This document shows positions 27,445 to 37,904 of a stretch of DNA of 48,706 bases, piece by piece. The position numbers were made by a program, and so were the translations under genes. The notes under the pieces were generated by a model. That model saw only the letters and a program-made list of their open reading frames with translations, was not told the origin of the DNA and did no database searches. The stretch's first letter is position 1; each line of letters starts with the position of its first letter. The DNA is taken from the NCBI RefSeq assembly GCF_000614585.1, contig NZ_BAKX01000010.1, forward strand, positions 1-48,706, written 5' to 3'. Origin of the DNA: Porphyromonas gingivicanis JCM 15907. GTDB taxonomy: Bacteria; Bacteroidota; Bacteroidia; Bacteroidales; Porphyromonadaceae.

Positions 27445-28678
27445 ACGTATGAATAGACTGCAAACAAAGTCCGCTCTTATCAGGGAGATAGACCCTAACA
27501 CTAAAGTTGGACAGACCAAACGGAAAATAGTAGCCTATTGCATCGAGCATGGGCCTTCTACCATTACAGATTTGGCGCATCACCTTATGCTCAGTGCCCC
27601 TACAGTAACCAAGTTTATAGGAGACTTGGAAGAGAAAGGTTGTATAATGAGTTATGGGAAATTGGAGACCCATGGCGGAAGATACCCCTACTTGTATGGC
27701 TTGCACCCCGATGTGGGAGGCTTCGTAGGGGTTTATGTACACCACAATAAGCTCAATATCGGCTATATGGATATTGTGGGCAATATCTTGAAAGAGGAGT
27801 ATGATATTCCCTTTGAGCTTCAGAATCAGCCCGAGAAGTTAGATGAGCTTGCCTCTCTAATCTTAGGTTTTATAGAGCGTCACAACCTCGGTAAAGACCA
27901 CTTACTCAATATAAATATTAACCTTCCCGGTCGGATTAATTCGAGAACAGGGTACAGCTATACTTTCTTTTCTGACTTGCAAAAGGAGGCTTCTTTTGCA
28001 GAGATTATGAGTAAAAAATTGGGCTTTTTCGTTACTATAGATAATGATACCCGAGGGTTGGCATACGGAGAGTATACGCAGGGAGTGGGTGTTCATAAGA
28101 ATGCCAAGGATGTACTCTACATTAACCTTAGTTGGGGCTTAGGCTTGGGGGTGATACTCAATGGAAAAGTCTACACAGGTAAGTCGGGCTTCAGCGGAGA
28201 GTTTGGACATATTAGTATATTCGACAATGAAATCCTTTGCCAGTGTGGCAAAAAAGGGTGTATGCAGACGGAAATAGGAGGTCATGCGCTACACCGTGAA
28301 ATTATAGAAAGAATCCGTTCTGGGGAGACCTCCATTCTGAGTAATCGAGTACTCAAAGGTGAAGAATTGGATCTTTCGCATATCATTGAGGCTATCAATA
28401 AGGGAGATGTCCTTTGCTTAGAAGTGCTTGCTTCTGTGGGTCGTAAGCTGGGTAGACAATTGGCAGGACTAATAAACATATTCAACCCTGAATTGGTTAT
28501 TATAGGTGGAAGTTTGGCTGCTACTGGAGAGATATTGCGTCTTCCTGTAGAGACAATAGTTCGTACCTATACGCTCAACTTGGTGAGTAGTGATACGGAA
28601 ATTGTTGTAGCTGAATTGGGGGAAGAAGCTGGACTAATAGGTGCTTGTCGAATAGCTCGTTCAAGACGTTTTGAATGA
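27422..28678 (+). CDS. ROK-family protein with N-terminal winged helix (NagC/XylR type)
   Basis: 418 residues. The N-terminal helix-turn-helix (GPSTITDLAHHLMLSAPTVTKFIGDLEEKG) is joined to a ROK sugar-kinase-like domain with DNDTRGLAYGE, the SGEFGHISI motif, and the zinc site CQCGKKGC. Such proteins are usually sugar-responsive repressors; the target is unknown and no sugar operon is adjacent. The start at 27422 overlaps the helicase end by 23 bp; the ATG at 27449 (MNRLQTKSAL) is equally possible and would leave a 4-bp gap. Probably co-transcribed with the helicase. Confidence 0.9.
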   Translation: MKNKTTNERMNRLQTKSALIREIDPNTKVGQTKRKIVAYCIEHGPSTITDLAHHLMLSAPTVTKFIGDLEEKGCIMSYGKLETHGGRYPYLYGLHPDVGGFVGVYVHHNKLNIGYMDIVGNILKEEYDIPFELQNQPEKLDELASLILGFIERHNLGKDHLLNININLPGRINSRTGYSYTFFSDLQKEASFAEIMSKKLGFFVTIDNDTRGLAYGEYTQGVGVHKNAKDVLYINLSWGLGLGVILNGKVYTGKSGFSGEFGHISIFDNEILCQCGKKGCMQTEIGGHALHREIIERIRSGETSILSNRVLKGEELDLSHIIEAINKGDVLCLEVLASVGRKLGRQLAGLINIFNPELVIIGGSLAATGEILRLPVETIVRTYTLNLVSSDTEIVVAELGEEAGLIGACRIARSRRFE

Positions 28679-28756
28679 GTCTGTTTTCATCTCGTTTACG
28701 CTTCGAGCTTTCTCCTCTGATTGGTAGAGTATAAAAATAGTTTTACAGAAGTGTAG

Positions 28757-29725
28757 ATGAGTATGTGGTTGAGTATATTACTCCTTCTTGCAGGGCTTGC
28801 AATGATTTTTTATGGAGCTAATCTTTTGACAGATGGAGCTTCTTCAATAGCCAAGCGAATGAGGGTAACGCCTTTGGTTATTGGTTTGACTGTTGTTGCT
28901 ATGGGAACATCTGCCCCAGAGATGGCGGTAAGTCTTACTTCTGCTATATCAGGCAAGTCAGATATATCATTGGGCAATGTGGTGGGGAGTAATATTTTCA
29001 ACATACTGGCTATATTGGGACTAACGGCCTTGGTAAAGCCTTTGAAAGTTGCTACCACTACCACACGAGTGGAGATACCAGTGGTTATCTTGCTTACGAT
29101 TATAACCAGTGTACTCTGTTTAGATACTATGGTAAATGGGGCTTCTATCAACGTGATAGATCGCTCGGAGGGAATGGTGCTTTTGGCTTTCTTTATCCTC
29201 TTCATGGCTTATACTATGTTTATTGCAAGGCGAGAGGAAGAGTCGGCAGAGAACGCTCTAGAGATTAAACAGTATCCCATCTGGCTTTCCATTGTTATGC
29301 TGTTGGGAGGTTTAGCTCTTTTGATATTTGGAGGTAGATTTTTTACTAATGGAGCTTCTGATATAGCTCGTGGGTTGGGAGTATCGGAGGCTGTAATTGG
29401 TTTAACTTTAGTGGCTATTGGTACTTCTGTACCCGAACTCGCGACATCATTGGTGGCGGCTCGCAAAGGTCAGGTTGATATGGCCATTGGCAACGTAGTG
29501 GGGAGTAATATTTTCAATCTCCTTTTCATCTTAGGTACTACGGCTGTGGTCAAACCTATTGGTATCTCTGGTATTACTCTTGTGGATTATGGAACAATGC
29601 TTCTTGCCGTTGTGTTGCTTTATCTGTTTACCATCTGTTTTGGGCACCGTAAAATACTTCGCTTAGAGGGGTTGGTACTTCTGCTTTGTTACATAGCTTA
29701 TAATACTTTTCTCGTACTCCGTTAA
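28757..29725 (+). CDS. Sodium/calcium exchanger family protein (YrbG-like)
   Basis: 322 residues with about ten membrane helices. The two inverted halves each carry the alpha-repeat of the CaCA superfamily: GTSAPEMAVSLTSAISG with GNVVGSNIFNI, and GTSVPELATSLVAARKG with GNVVGSNIFNLLF. The acidic residues in the two GTS[AV]PE motifs are the expected ion ligands. Ca2+/Na+ exchange is the family role; K+ or H+ coupling cannot be excluded. Frame intact, 78 bp after the ROK gene. Confidence 0.92.
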   Translation: MSMWLSILLLLAGLAMIFYGANLLTDGASSIAKRMRVTPLVIGLTVVAMGTSAPEMAVSLTSAISGKSDISLGNVVGSNIFNILAILGLTALVKPLKVATTTTRVEIPVVILLTIITSVLCLDTMVNGASINVIDRSEGMVLLAFFILFMAYTMFIARREEESAENALEIKQYPIWLSIVMLLGGLALLIFGGRFFTNGASDIARGLGVSEAVIGLTLVAIGTSVPELATSLVAARKGQVDMAIGNVVGSNIFNLLFILGTTAVVKPIGISGITLVDYGTMLLAVVLLYLFTICFGHRKILRLEGLVLLLCYIAYNTFLVLR

Positions 29726-29821
29726 GGGAAAATAACGCCCTACCAATGTGTGATTAAGATAGTGTGTAAATCGGCACAACTATTGTTCTTGCCGAGTAGC
29801 CCTATGTGAGATTGAAAAAGA

Positions 29822-29859
29822 AATAGGCACTTCCTTGAGATGTAAAGGAGGTGCCTATT
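29822..29859. terminator. Bidirectional terminator between exchanger and rel
   Basis: AATAGGCACTTCCTT (29822-29836) and AAGGAGGTGCCTATT (from about 29845) pair over about 14 bp with a short loop; TTTTTTT follows on + and an A-run precedes it. It serves both convergent genes. Confidence 0.85.
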
Positions 29860-29909
29860 TTTTTGTATTGTACCTGTCTGAAAAATGGCTTGAGCTGTTT
29901 ACGCTTTGG

Positions 29910-32173
29910 TCAGATACGTGTTATCGAATTGATAGAGGGATTTTTCTTCAACCCATCGCAGATGCGTCGTATATCGTCGGTACTATGCACCATAACCTTG
30001 AATGTCCCTCCAAATACACCGCTGTGAGAAGACAAATTAATACCTGTAATACTGATATTAATGTCTTCACTAATGTATTGGATAATAGCGTTGAGAATAC
30101 CTATTGAGTCGATACCCTTAATGTCAAATGTAGCCTCGAAAAGAGAGTTGGGATGGTCGCCCCAAAGAGTCTGTACGATACGATTGCCTGCACTGCTTTT
30201 TAGTCGAGTGGCATTAGTACAGGAGCGTTTGTGTACTATCACCCTATTGCCCTCTTCGACAAAGCCTATTGTCTCATCGCCTAATATAGGGTTGCAACAA
30301 GTTGCTATCTCATAGTTGGGTGTAAAGTTGAATTCTTCCAGTAAGAAGGGTTTCTTCGTATTGATGCCTATTGATGTGCTTTCTTCTTTAGAAGTTTTAC
30401 CATTGCTCTTGTTGCTCTTAGAGGTGCGAAACATTCGTGTGAAAAAGTTGCCTTTGTCTCCCTCTTGGATGAGTTTCTTAAAGCTATCGGGAAGGGCTAT
30501 TACTTTGCTCCCCACAGCATAGAAGAATTCTTCTCTTTTATGGAAGTTGAAGAAGTTTGCCACCTTGTCTAAGTGAGCTGTGGTAACCGTCTGTCCATCT
30601 TTTTCAAAGAGAGCTACGACCTCTCTTTCTCCCAATGCAACAGCTTCGCGACGACGCTTGCGTAGTACTTCGTCTATCATGGCACGAGCTTGGCAGAAGT
30701 TACGTAGTTAAGCCACTCAGGCGTGGGCGATTGCTTCTCGCTGGTTATAATCTCTACTTGATCTCCATTTTGCAAGGTATAGTTGAAAGGGACGAGTCGG
30801 TGGTTTACCTTCGCTCCGATACAGTGTTTGCCAATTTCTCCGTGGATGGCAAAAGCGAAGTCCAGAGCAGTAGCTTTTTGAGGAAGGGTTATCATCTTGC
30901 CTCGTGGAGTGAAAACAGATATTTCTTCCGTGTAGAGATTAAGTTTGAAAGTGTCCAAAAAGTCCATAGAGTCGGGAGTCGGGCTCTCCAATATTTCTCG
31001 AATAGTGGCTAACCATTTTTCCAATTCGGAGTCTTCTTCAAAGACTTCGGACTTATATTTCCAATGTGCGGCAAAGCCTAATTCGGCGATGTCGTCCATC
31101 TTTCTACTCCGTATCTGTACTTCTATCCACTCTCCATCTGGTCCCATCACTGTGGTATGTAGGGCTTTATAGCCGTTACTTTTTGGGTTAGTAACCCAGT
31201 CTCGTATACGTTCGGGCTTCGTCCTATATATATCTGTGATGCGCCCATATATATCCCAGCATAAATCTTTATCGCTGATGTCTGGTTTACTTTCGAATAT
31301 GATGCGTACCGCATAGAGGTCATATACCTCTTCGAAGGGTATTTTCTTCTCCTGCATCTTGTGCCAAATCGAGTAGGCAGACTTGACACGAGTTTTCATT
31401 TCGTAGGTAATGTTCATTGCCTCGAAACGTTCCTTGAGAGGGTGTGCAAAGCGTTCGAAAATCTGATTGCGTTCCTCCTCGGAAGCAGATATCTTATCCT
31501 TTATTTCTTTGTATTCTTTGGGATGTTCTATGGCAAAGCTCAACTCTTCAAGTTCAGTCTTTATGGCAAAAAGTCCTAATCTGTGAGCAATGGGGGCATA
31601 TACATAGAGTGTCTCGCCTACAATCTTTAGTTGCTTAGCCATAGGCATAGCCTCCAGTGTGCGCATATTATGGAGGCGGTCTGCTATTTTGATGAGGATA
31701 ACGCGTATATCTTCGTTCATCGTGAGGAGTAGCTTCCTGAAGTTTTCCGCTTGTGCAGAAACGTTTACTCCCCCTTGGAACATATCGGAGGGTATCTTAG
31801 TGAGTCCCTCGACAATTTGGGCTACCTTATCGCCAAACATAGTGCGCATATCTTCTGTGGTATAGTCGGTATCTTCGACTACATCGTGGAGCAGGGCACA
31901 AACAATAGAGGTCGAACCCAGTCCCATCTCTGAGCAGACGATTTGTGCTACAGCCAAGGGATGTGTTATGTAGGGAATGCCGCTCTTGCGCCTGACACCT
32001 TCATGTGCCTTACGTGCCAAGAGGAAGGCTTTCTCAATGCGCTCTACTTTTCTTCTATGTTTGGAGTTCATATATGCCGTTATTAGGGCATTGTACTGAT
32101 CCATAATCATGCGATTCTCCTCTTCGGGAGTTAGGTGTACCACCTCATTAGCTTTGTGTTTAGTTGGTTCCAT
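29910..32173 (-). CDS. rel: Bifunctional (p)ppGpp synthetase/hydrolase, Rel/SpoT family (one frame break)
   Basis: Stringent-response enzyme that makes and degrades (p)ppGpp. About 754 residues after repair. Order of domains: HD hydrolase (KSGIPYITHPLAVAQIV, LLHDVVEDTDY, KIADRLHNMRTLEAM), synthetase (YDLYAVRIIFESKPD, VTNPKSNGYKALHTTV), TGS (ISVFTPRGKMITLPQKATAL), then a helical region and C-terminal ACT domain (FDIKGIDSIGILNAIIQYI). The intact HD motif suggests hydrolysis is retained. The frame breaks at 30690, where one G restores TSAKARAMIDEVLRKRR. 82 bp after bioD with no clear promoter between. Confidence 0.95.
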
Positions 32174-32255
32174 AGAAAAGTAGAATTAAATTAACATCCC
32201 TGCTATATATTATATGCGCTCTGAATAGTTGAGAAAAAGTAGGTAGAAGTAAGGA

Positions 32256-32921
32256 TTATAGTACGAGAGCGGTAAGTTCTACCCACTTGGTAGAGGGGCT
32301 GTGCTTTTGCAAATACTCTTTGAGATACTTTTCAGTATCGCTCTCGATAGGAGTGCACGCCTCTTCGGCAGAGGTGTATTTGTTGTATACGAAAGTCTCC
32401 AAGTCGATGCCCCGATTTCTTAATGCTTCGATGCTAAGGAGCGTATGGTTGATACTACCCAAACGACCCGAAGAAACAAGTGCCACTGGATACTTTCTCT
32501 CGGCTACGAAGTCGATGGTGAGTAGCTTTCGAGTCATAGGTACCATTAGCCCTCCTGCACCCTCCATAAGTACTCTATCGTATCCCTGTCGAAGAAGGGC
32601 AGTAGTATCTTGGTCAATCTTTTCCACAGAAATACTCACCCCTTCCATCTGTGCAGAGAGGTGTGGGGAAGCTGGGAAGGGAAAGAGATAGGTGCATCGG
32701 TGTGGCTCGGCTCCATCTTTTTGTTCGGGAGTTGCGAATAGAAGCGTTTTATCGTGTATGTCTAAGTCTTCGCTACGCCCCACACACCCAGTTTGGATGG
32801 GTTTTTGGCTCACCACACGCAAGCCCTTTTGTTGCATAGCTTTTATCAAAAAGGCGGTAGCATACGTTTTGCCTATCCCAGTGTCAATACCTGTGATAAA
32901 GAGAACTTTATTTCTGTCCAT
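32256..32921 (-). CDS. bioD: Dethiobiotin synthetase
   Basis: ATP-dependent ligase that closes the ureido ring of dethiobiotin. 221 residues. The P-loop ITGIDTGIGKTYATAFLIK, VVSQKPIQTGC and VLMEGAGGLMVPMTRKLLT match BioD. It stands alone here without bioA, bioB or bioF, with its own -7 box at 32962-32969, and sits ahead of rel on the same strand. Confidence 0.93.
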   Translation of the reverse strand: MDRNKVLFITGIDTGIGKTYATAFLIKAMQQKGLRVVSQKPIQTGCVGRSEDLDIHDKTLLFATPEQKDGAEPHRCTYLFPFPASPHLSAQMEGVSISVEKIDQDTTALLRQGYDRVLMEGAGGLMVPMTRKLLTIDFVAERKYPVALVSSGRLGSINHTLLSIEALRNRGIDLETFVYNKYTSAEEACTPIESDTEKYLKEYLQKHSPSTKWVELTALVL

Positions 32922-32961
32922 TACTTCCTTGTAGTAGGAGTAAATTATTCCTGTATTCCTG

Positions 32962-32969
32962 CAAAAATA
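32962..32969 (-). promoter_or_regulatory. -7 box of bioD
   Basis: TATTTTTG on the - strand, about 40 bp before the start; identical context to the box at 8423-8430. Confidence 0.5.
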
Positions 32970-33079
32970 GTATAAATATTCTTTTGTAGACTACTGTCGT
33001 AGCTGTAAAATATTTTGATGTCTTAGAGTACACTGATCTGTCAATAGCGATTCAAAGGCTCTTTTTATCCCTCTTACTA

Positions 33080-33145
33080 CCATTAACCCTTTGCCACAAA
33101 ACCCTCCGTGCAAACTCTCGAAACCATTAACCCTTTTGCGAGTTA
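33080..33145 (+). repeat. 22-bp-period minisatellite, copy 4
   Basis: Three units at exact 22-bp steps from 33080, 33102 and 33124: CCATTAACCCTTTG, CCCTCCGTGCAAACTCTC and CCATTAACCCTTTTG. This is the cleanest copy. It lies between the divergent starts of bioD and the DHH phosphoesterase gene. Confidence 0.85.
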
Positions 33146-33226
33146 GCACAGATACTTTCTTTTTTAGGTTATCCTTTGTAAGGTAATATGTTTATAGAAG
33201 AGTCAAAAAGTACTACTTTTGCTCTG

Positions 33227-34288
33227 ATGACAGCAATAAAGATACCTAACAGAGACTATAAAAAGGCATGGAGTGAGCTGAATGCCTTTTTGAAAGAGGC
33301 GCATAATGTTGTTCTTTTTGGACATCGCTCTCCCGATGGAGATTCGGTGGGGAGCACTTTGGCAATGCGCCTTATACTACAAGGAAAGGGAATGAATGTC
33401 TCTGTTGTTATGTCGGGAGGTCTACCCAGCAATCTGCTCTGGATGGAGGGGGCAGGGCAAATACTTTTGGAGGAGACTGATGGGATGCGTATTGATGAGG
33501 CTTTACGTAATGCCGATTTGCTCCTTTGTTTGGATTTTAATGCTTTGTACAGAGTCGGAAAGAATTTGGAAGAGCGTTTGCGTCTGGCTTTGGCAGCCCA
33601 TCCTGTTCCTGTACTTATGATAGATCATCATTTGGATCCTTTTGATGAATTTGATTGGCAGTGGAGTTGTACCGAAGCATCGGCTACGGCAGAGGTTGTC
33701 GCTCGCCTTTTTTTAGAGGGTGAGGGGAGCAGTGCTATCTCCAAAGAGGCGGCAACGGCATTGCTAACAGGTATTATGACAGATACAGGGCTTTTTAATC
33801 ATAACTCATCTTCTCCATCTCTTTATGAACTCGTGGCAGCTCTTTTGCGTTGCGGTGCAGACAAAGACCTTGTTGTAGACAAAGTATTCCATAACTTCAA
33901 AGAGAAGCGACAACGCCTTGAGGGGTATATCCTTTATGAAAAAGTCAAGGTGTGCCGGGAGATTAGTGCTGCCTATTTTACCCTATCGTTGGAGGAGTTG
34001 GAGCGTTTCGAAGTCTCAGTGGGAGATACGGATGGTTTGGTCAATAAGCCTTTGGATATAGAGGGCGTTACTTGCTCTGCCTTTTTTAGAGAGACGGTAG
34101 ATGAGGGGATCAAAATATCGCTTCGCTCGATTGGAGACATTCCCGTAAACGAACTCTCTCGTCAATGCTATGGAGGAGGGGGACACAAAAATGCTTCAGG
34201 TGGAGAGATGCCTGATGCTACTTTGGAGCAGGCAGTGGCTCTCTTTTTAGACTATATGAAAACACATCACACAACACAAAATAAATAA
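33227..34288 (+). CDS. nrnA: DHH/DHHA1 phosphoesterase (NrnA-like)
   Basis: 353 residues from the ATG at 33227; an in-frame ATG at 33188 would add 13. The DHH domain shows GHRSPDGDSVGSTLAMRL and IDHHLDP, with the further Asp in GIMTDTGLF; the DHHA1 domain ends with GGGGHKNASGGE. Family members degrade oligoribonucleotides (nanoRNase) and 3'-phosphoadenosine 5'-phosphate. The longer start would place the ATG only about 10 bp after a TATCCTTTG sequence, so the shorter form is preferred. Frame intact. Confidence 0.9.
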   Translation: MTAIKIPNRDYKKAWSELNAFLKEAHNVVLFGHRSPDGDSVGSTLAMRLILQGKGMNVSVVMSGGLPSNLLWMEGAGQILLEETDGMRIDEALRNADLLLCLDFNALYRVGKNLEERLRLALAAHPVPVLMIDHHLDPFDEFDWQWSCTEASATAEVVARLFLEGEGSSAISKEAATALLTGIMTDTGLFNHNSSSPSLYELVAALLRCGADKDLVVDKVFHNFKEKRQRLEGYILYEKVKVCREISAAYFTLSLEELERFEVSVGDTDGLVNKPLDIEGVTCSAFFRETVDEGIKISLRSIGDIPVNELSRQCYGGGGHKNASGGEMPDATLEQAVALFLDYMKTHHTTQNK

Positions 34289-34325
34289 TAGTATGTTTTT
34301 TATGAATGCTTCTATTTCGTTGAAT

Positions 34326-34931
34326 ATGAAACGTATGTTGCCCTTCTTCTTGTTTTTCTTTATAGGGTTTTCTCCCCTATGGGTATCTTGTCAGAAGGAG
34401 AAAGAGATAAAATCGCTTACACAGCTCTTGCGAGAGGAAGAAAAGGCTATTGACAAGTTTATCGCCTCTAATAACATTGTGGTCGAAAAAGCTAAAGAGG
34501 GGCAGCAAGAGTTCAAACCCGATGTTTACTATAAGTTCAGTAATAACCTCTATATGTGTGTTATAGAAAAAGGCGGAGAGCGTGCTATTCCTGAGAAAAC
34601 GCGTGTCAATGTACGCCTTAAAGGGCATATGTTTAAGGACGTCAAGCAACTTTCTTTTGATAACCTCTCGAATGGAGGGTATCAAGATATGGAGTTTCTC
34701 TACGTAGATCGTTACAATAGAGGGGCTTTGCACTTTATTAAACTTCCTTCGGCTCCCTCTTCCAATCTCAACTCTCTTATGTGTGAGGGGTTGGCTTTCC
34801 CTATGAGTTTGTTGGGCAATGGTGCTAAGGTGCGCCTTATTATCCCCTTTGCGATAGGCCCTGAGCTGAACTATGAGACGGGTCTTTCTATGTACTGCGA
34901 AGAGGTGCGCTACGAGTTTTCAAAGTATTGA
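34326..34931 (+). CDS. DUF4827 family lipoprotein
   Basis: About 201 residues from the ATG at 34326, which puts a lipoprotein signal (MLPFFLFFFIGFSPLWVSC) at the N-terminus; the longer open frame starts at 34293. The body (LREEEKAIDKFIASNNIVV, YYKFSNNLYMCVIEKG, RVNVRLKGHMF, EGLAFPMSLLGNGAKVRLIIPF) resembles DUF4827, a Bacteroidota lipoprotein family with an FKBP-like fold; no isomerase activity is established that I know of. It sits just ahead of glmM. Confidence 0.8.
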   Translation: MKRMLPFFLFFFIGFSPLWVSCQKEKEIKSLTQLLREEEKAIDKFIASNNIVVEKAKEGQQEFKPDVYYKFSNNLYMCVIEKGGERAIPEKTRVNVRLKGHMFKDVKQLSFDNLSNGGYQDMEFLYVDRYNRGALHFIKLPSAPSSNLNSLMCEGLAFPMSLLGNGAKVRLIIPFAIGPELNYETGLSMYCEEVRYEFSKY

Positions 34932-35051
34932 TGCTTCTCTGAGAGCGATAACCACTACTAAATACCATAAAATATAAACCAAAAGCCTTCTTTCTTTCCG
35001 ATCTTAACTTAAAGGAGAGTAGAGAGGCGAAAGATGCTATATAATAAAGTA

Positions 35052-36442
35052 ATGTCGTTAATAAAATCCATTTCAGGTATTCGAGGCACTATAGGTGGTG
35101 CCGTACAAGAGGGCTTGAATCCTCTTTCTATCACTCGCTTTACAGCTGCTTATGCTACCTTTATAAAGGAGCAATCTGGGTTAGATAAACCGCTTATTGT
35201 AGTAGGGCGAGATGCTCGTATATCTGGAGATATGGTGCGTCGTATTGTAACGGGTACACTCATAGCTATTGGGTGCGATGTGATAGATATAGACCTTGCT
35301 ACCACACCCACCACAGAGATGGCAGTTATAGGCTACAAGGCTCAAGGGGGGATTATTATAACGGCAAGCCATAATCCCAAGCAGTGGAATGCCCTCAAAC
35401 TCTTGGGAGGGAATGGAGAGTTCCTTTCCGATGCAGAGGCAGATCGGTCCTTGCTATTGCTGAGGCAGAGTCTTTTTCCTACGTATCTGTAGAGCAGATG
35501 GGTAAAGTTACCATGGCAGACTATCTGAAAGAGCATTGTCAGAAGATAGTAGAGATGGAAGAGGTAGATGTAGAGGCTATCCGTAAAGCGGGCTTTAGGG
35601 TCGCTTTTGATAGCATCAACTCCGTAGGGGGTATTGCTGTTCCCTATCTCCTTGATAAGTTGGGAGTAACGACTATCTTTCCTCTATTTGATGAGCCTAC
35701 GGGGCATTTTGCACACAATCCAGAGCCTCTTCCTCATCATCTTACAGAGCTTTCTCATACTGTTAAAGAGCAGAGAGCAGATGTTGGCTTTTCGGTAGAC
35801 CCCGACGTAGACCGACTTGCCATTATTGATGAGCAAGGATTGCCTTTTGGAGAGGAGTACACTCTGGTAGCTGTAGCAGACTATCTATTGGAGTTTCACG
35901 GAGGAGGCAATACAGTTTCTAACTTGAGTTCTACACGTGCCTTGCGTGATGTAACCGAAAAAGGGGAGAGGGGTACATATGCCGCTGCTGCTGTAGGCGA
36001 GGTTAATGTGGTTACTAAGATGAAAGAAACCAACGCCCTCATTGGAGGTGAAGGTAACGGAGGGGTTATTTATCCCAAGTTACACGCAGGTAGAGATGCC
36101 CTTTTGGGTATAGCACTCTTTTTGACTCATTTGGCGAAAAAGAGAAAGAGTGTAAGTGCTCTTCGAGCAGAGTATCCTAACTATTTTATGAGTAAGCAGC
36201 GGGCAGACCTCCCAGAGGGTACTGATATACGGGCTTTACTATCACAGATAGAGAAGCTCTATGCTGAGCATACGCCCAATACCATTGATGGCGTTAAAAT
36301 AGACTTTGCCTCTTCTTGGGTACACATTCGCCCCAGTAATACGGAACCTATTATCCGTATTTACACAGAGGCTGCTACTCAAGGAGAAGCAGATGCTTTG
36401 GCAAATCAATTTAGGGAAGTAGTTTTGAGCCTTTTGAAATAA
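35052..36442 (+). CDS. glmM: Phosphoglucosamine mutase / phosphomannomutase family (one frame break)
   Basis: Alpha-D-phosphohexomutase, about 463 residues after repair. The ATG at 35052 gives MSLIKSISGIRGTIGG; a start at 35034 is possible. The active-site phosphoserine is in IIITASHNPKQWNALK. The metal site is SVDPDVDRLAIID, sugar-binding GGEGNGGVIYP, and phosphate-binding RPSNTEPIIRIYTEA. GlmM makes glucosamine-1-phosphate for peptidoglycan and LPS. The Bacteroidota group is close to phosphomannomutases, so the substrate is probable, not certain. The frame breaks at about 35447 (expected LAIAEAESFSYVSVEQ), fixed by one base. Confidence 0.9.
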
Positions 36443-36451
36443 ATATCAAGC

Positions 36452-37879
36452 GTGGCACGTAATAAGAAACCTTTACCATTATTGGATAATGTACTCATTG
36501 AGCGCATAGCTGCCGAGGGGCAATCCATCGCTTATTGGGATGAAATGGTCATTTTTATTCCTTATGGAGTTCCCGGCGACCGATGCCAAGTTCAGATTTT
36601 GCGTAAGAAGAGGAACTATGCCGAGGGACGTATTGTGGCAATTAATGAGCCTTCTCCTTTACGCATAGAGCCGCGTTGTAGCCATTTTGGTATCTGTGGA
36701 GGTTGTAAGTGGCAGCATTTACCCTATGAGGAGCAGTTAAAAGCTAAGGATACCCAAGTGAGAGATGCTATGGAGCGTATTGCTAAAGTCTCTATTGGAG
36801 AATATCGTCCCATATTACCCTCTACTGAGGTTTACTTTTATAGAAATAAGTTGGAGTTTACGTTCAGCAATCGCAGATGGATAACCGATGCTGAGATGAG
36901 TTCCTTACCTGAAGCTATTACTGATGCTGAGCGAGCAGGATTAGGGTTTCACATACCAGGCAAATTTGATAAAGTTTTGGATTTAGAGCACTGTTATTTG
37001 GGTGCTTCGTTGAGCGATGATATTCGTAATTTTGTAGGCAACTTCTGTAAAGAGCGTATTGAACAATATCCTTTTTTTGACCTTCGAGAGCAGCAAGGGG
37101 TCATGCGCACATTGATGATACGTACTACTTCGACGGGAGATACTATGGTGCTTGTCGCTTTTGCTCAAGAGCAAAAAGAGGCAAGAGAAGCTCTCTTAAA
37201 CGCCATTGTTATGCGTTTCCCAGAGATAACTTCTCTACTTTATGTCATTAATACTAAGTGCAACGATACGATTGGAGATTTAGAGGTATATACTTTCTTC
37301 GGTAAACCTTATATTGAAGAAAAGATGGAAGACCTTATCTTTAGAGTAGGTCCTAAGTCGTTCTATCAGACTAATAGTAAGCAGGCCTACACGCTGTATA
37401 GTGTGGCTCGAGAGTTGGCAGACTTAAAAGGTACAGAGGTGGTCTATGACCTCTATACAGGGACGGGTACTATCGCTAATTTCATTGCTCGCAAGGCTCA
37501 TAAGGTAGTGGGTATAGAGTATGTACCGGAGGCAATAGAGGATGCCAAGCTCAATAGCTCTATAAATAACATAGAGAATACCTCTTTCTATGCAGGCGAT
37601 ATGAAAGACCTGCTTACGGACGAATTTATTGCTCGTGAAGGGCAGCCAGATGTTGTTATAACTGACCCACCACGTGCGGGTATGCATCCTGATGTTATAA
37701 AGACTTTGCTTCGTACAGCCCCTGCTCGTATTGTTTATGTGAGCTGTAATCCTGCCACTCAGGCGAGGGATGTAGCCTTACTTGTAGAGGGTGGATATAG
37801 GGCGGTAACTTCCCAAGCGGTGGATATGTTCCCTCATACGCATCATGTGGAAAATGTTCTGTTACTGGAACATATATAG
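36452..37879 (+). CDS. rlmD: 23S rRNA (uracil-5-)-methyltransferase RlmD-like
   Basis: 475 residues from a GTG at 36452, 9 bp after glmM. N-terminal TRAM domain, then an iron-sulfur cluster signature (CSHFGICGGCKWQHLPYEEQ), an AdoMet fold (VVYDLYTGTGTIANFIA), and the catalytic region ITDPPRAGMHP and VYVSCNPATQARDVALL with the nucleophile Cys. Methylates a uracil in 23S rRNA; whether the site is U1939 (RlmD) or U747 or both cannot be told. Frame intact. Confidence 0.92.
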   Translation: MARNKKPLPLLDNVLIERIAAEGQSIAYWDEMVIFIPYGVPGDRCQVQILRKKRNYAEGRIVAINEPSPLRIEPRCSHFGICGGCKWQHLPYEEQLKAKDTQVRDAMERIAKVSIGEYRPILPSTEVYFYRNKLEFTFSNRRWITDAEMSSLPEAITDAERAGLGFHIPGKFDKVLDLEHCYLGASLSDDIRNFVGNFCKERIEQYPFFDLREQQGVMRTLMIRTTSTGDTMVLVAFAQEQKEAREALLNAIVMRFPEITSLLYVINTKCNDTIGDLEVYTFFGKPYIEEKMEDLIFRVGPKSFYQTNSKQAYTLYSVARELADLKGTEVVYDLYTGTGTIANFIARKAHKVVGIEYVPEAIEDAKLNSSINNIENTSFYAGDMKDLLTDEFIAREGQPDVVITDPPRAGMHPDVIKTLLRTAPARIVYVSCNPATQARDVALLVEGGYRAVTSQAVDMFPHTHHVENVLLLEHI

Positions 37880-37904
37880 TTGTTGAACTGTTCTTATATC
37901 TGTA

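Noticed and set aside
30677..30690. Programmed frameshifting in rel or in other broken genes
   Set aside because: No slippery heptamer with a stimulating structure, and the breaks are scattered in unrelated genes with the same one-base cause.
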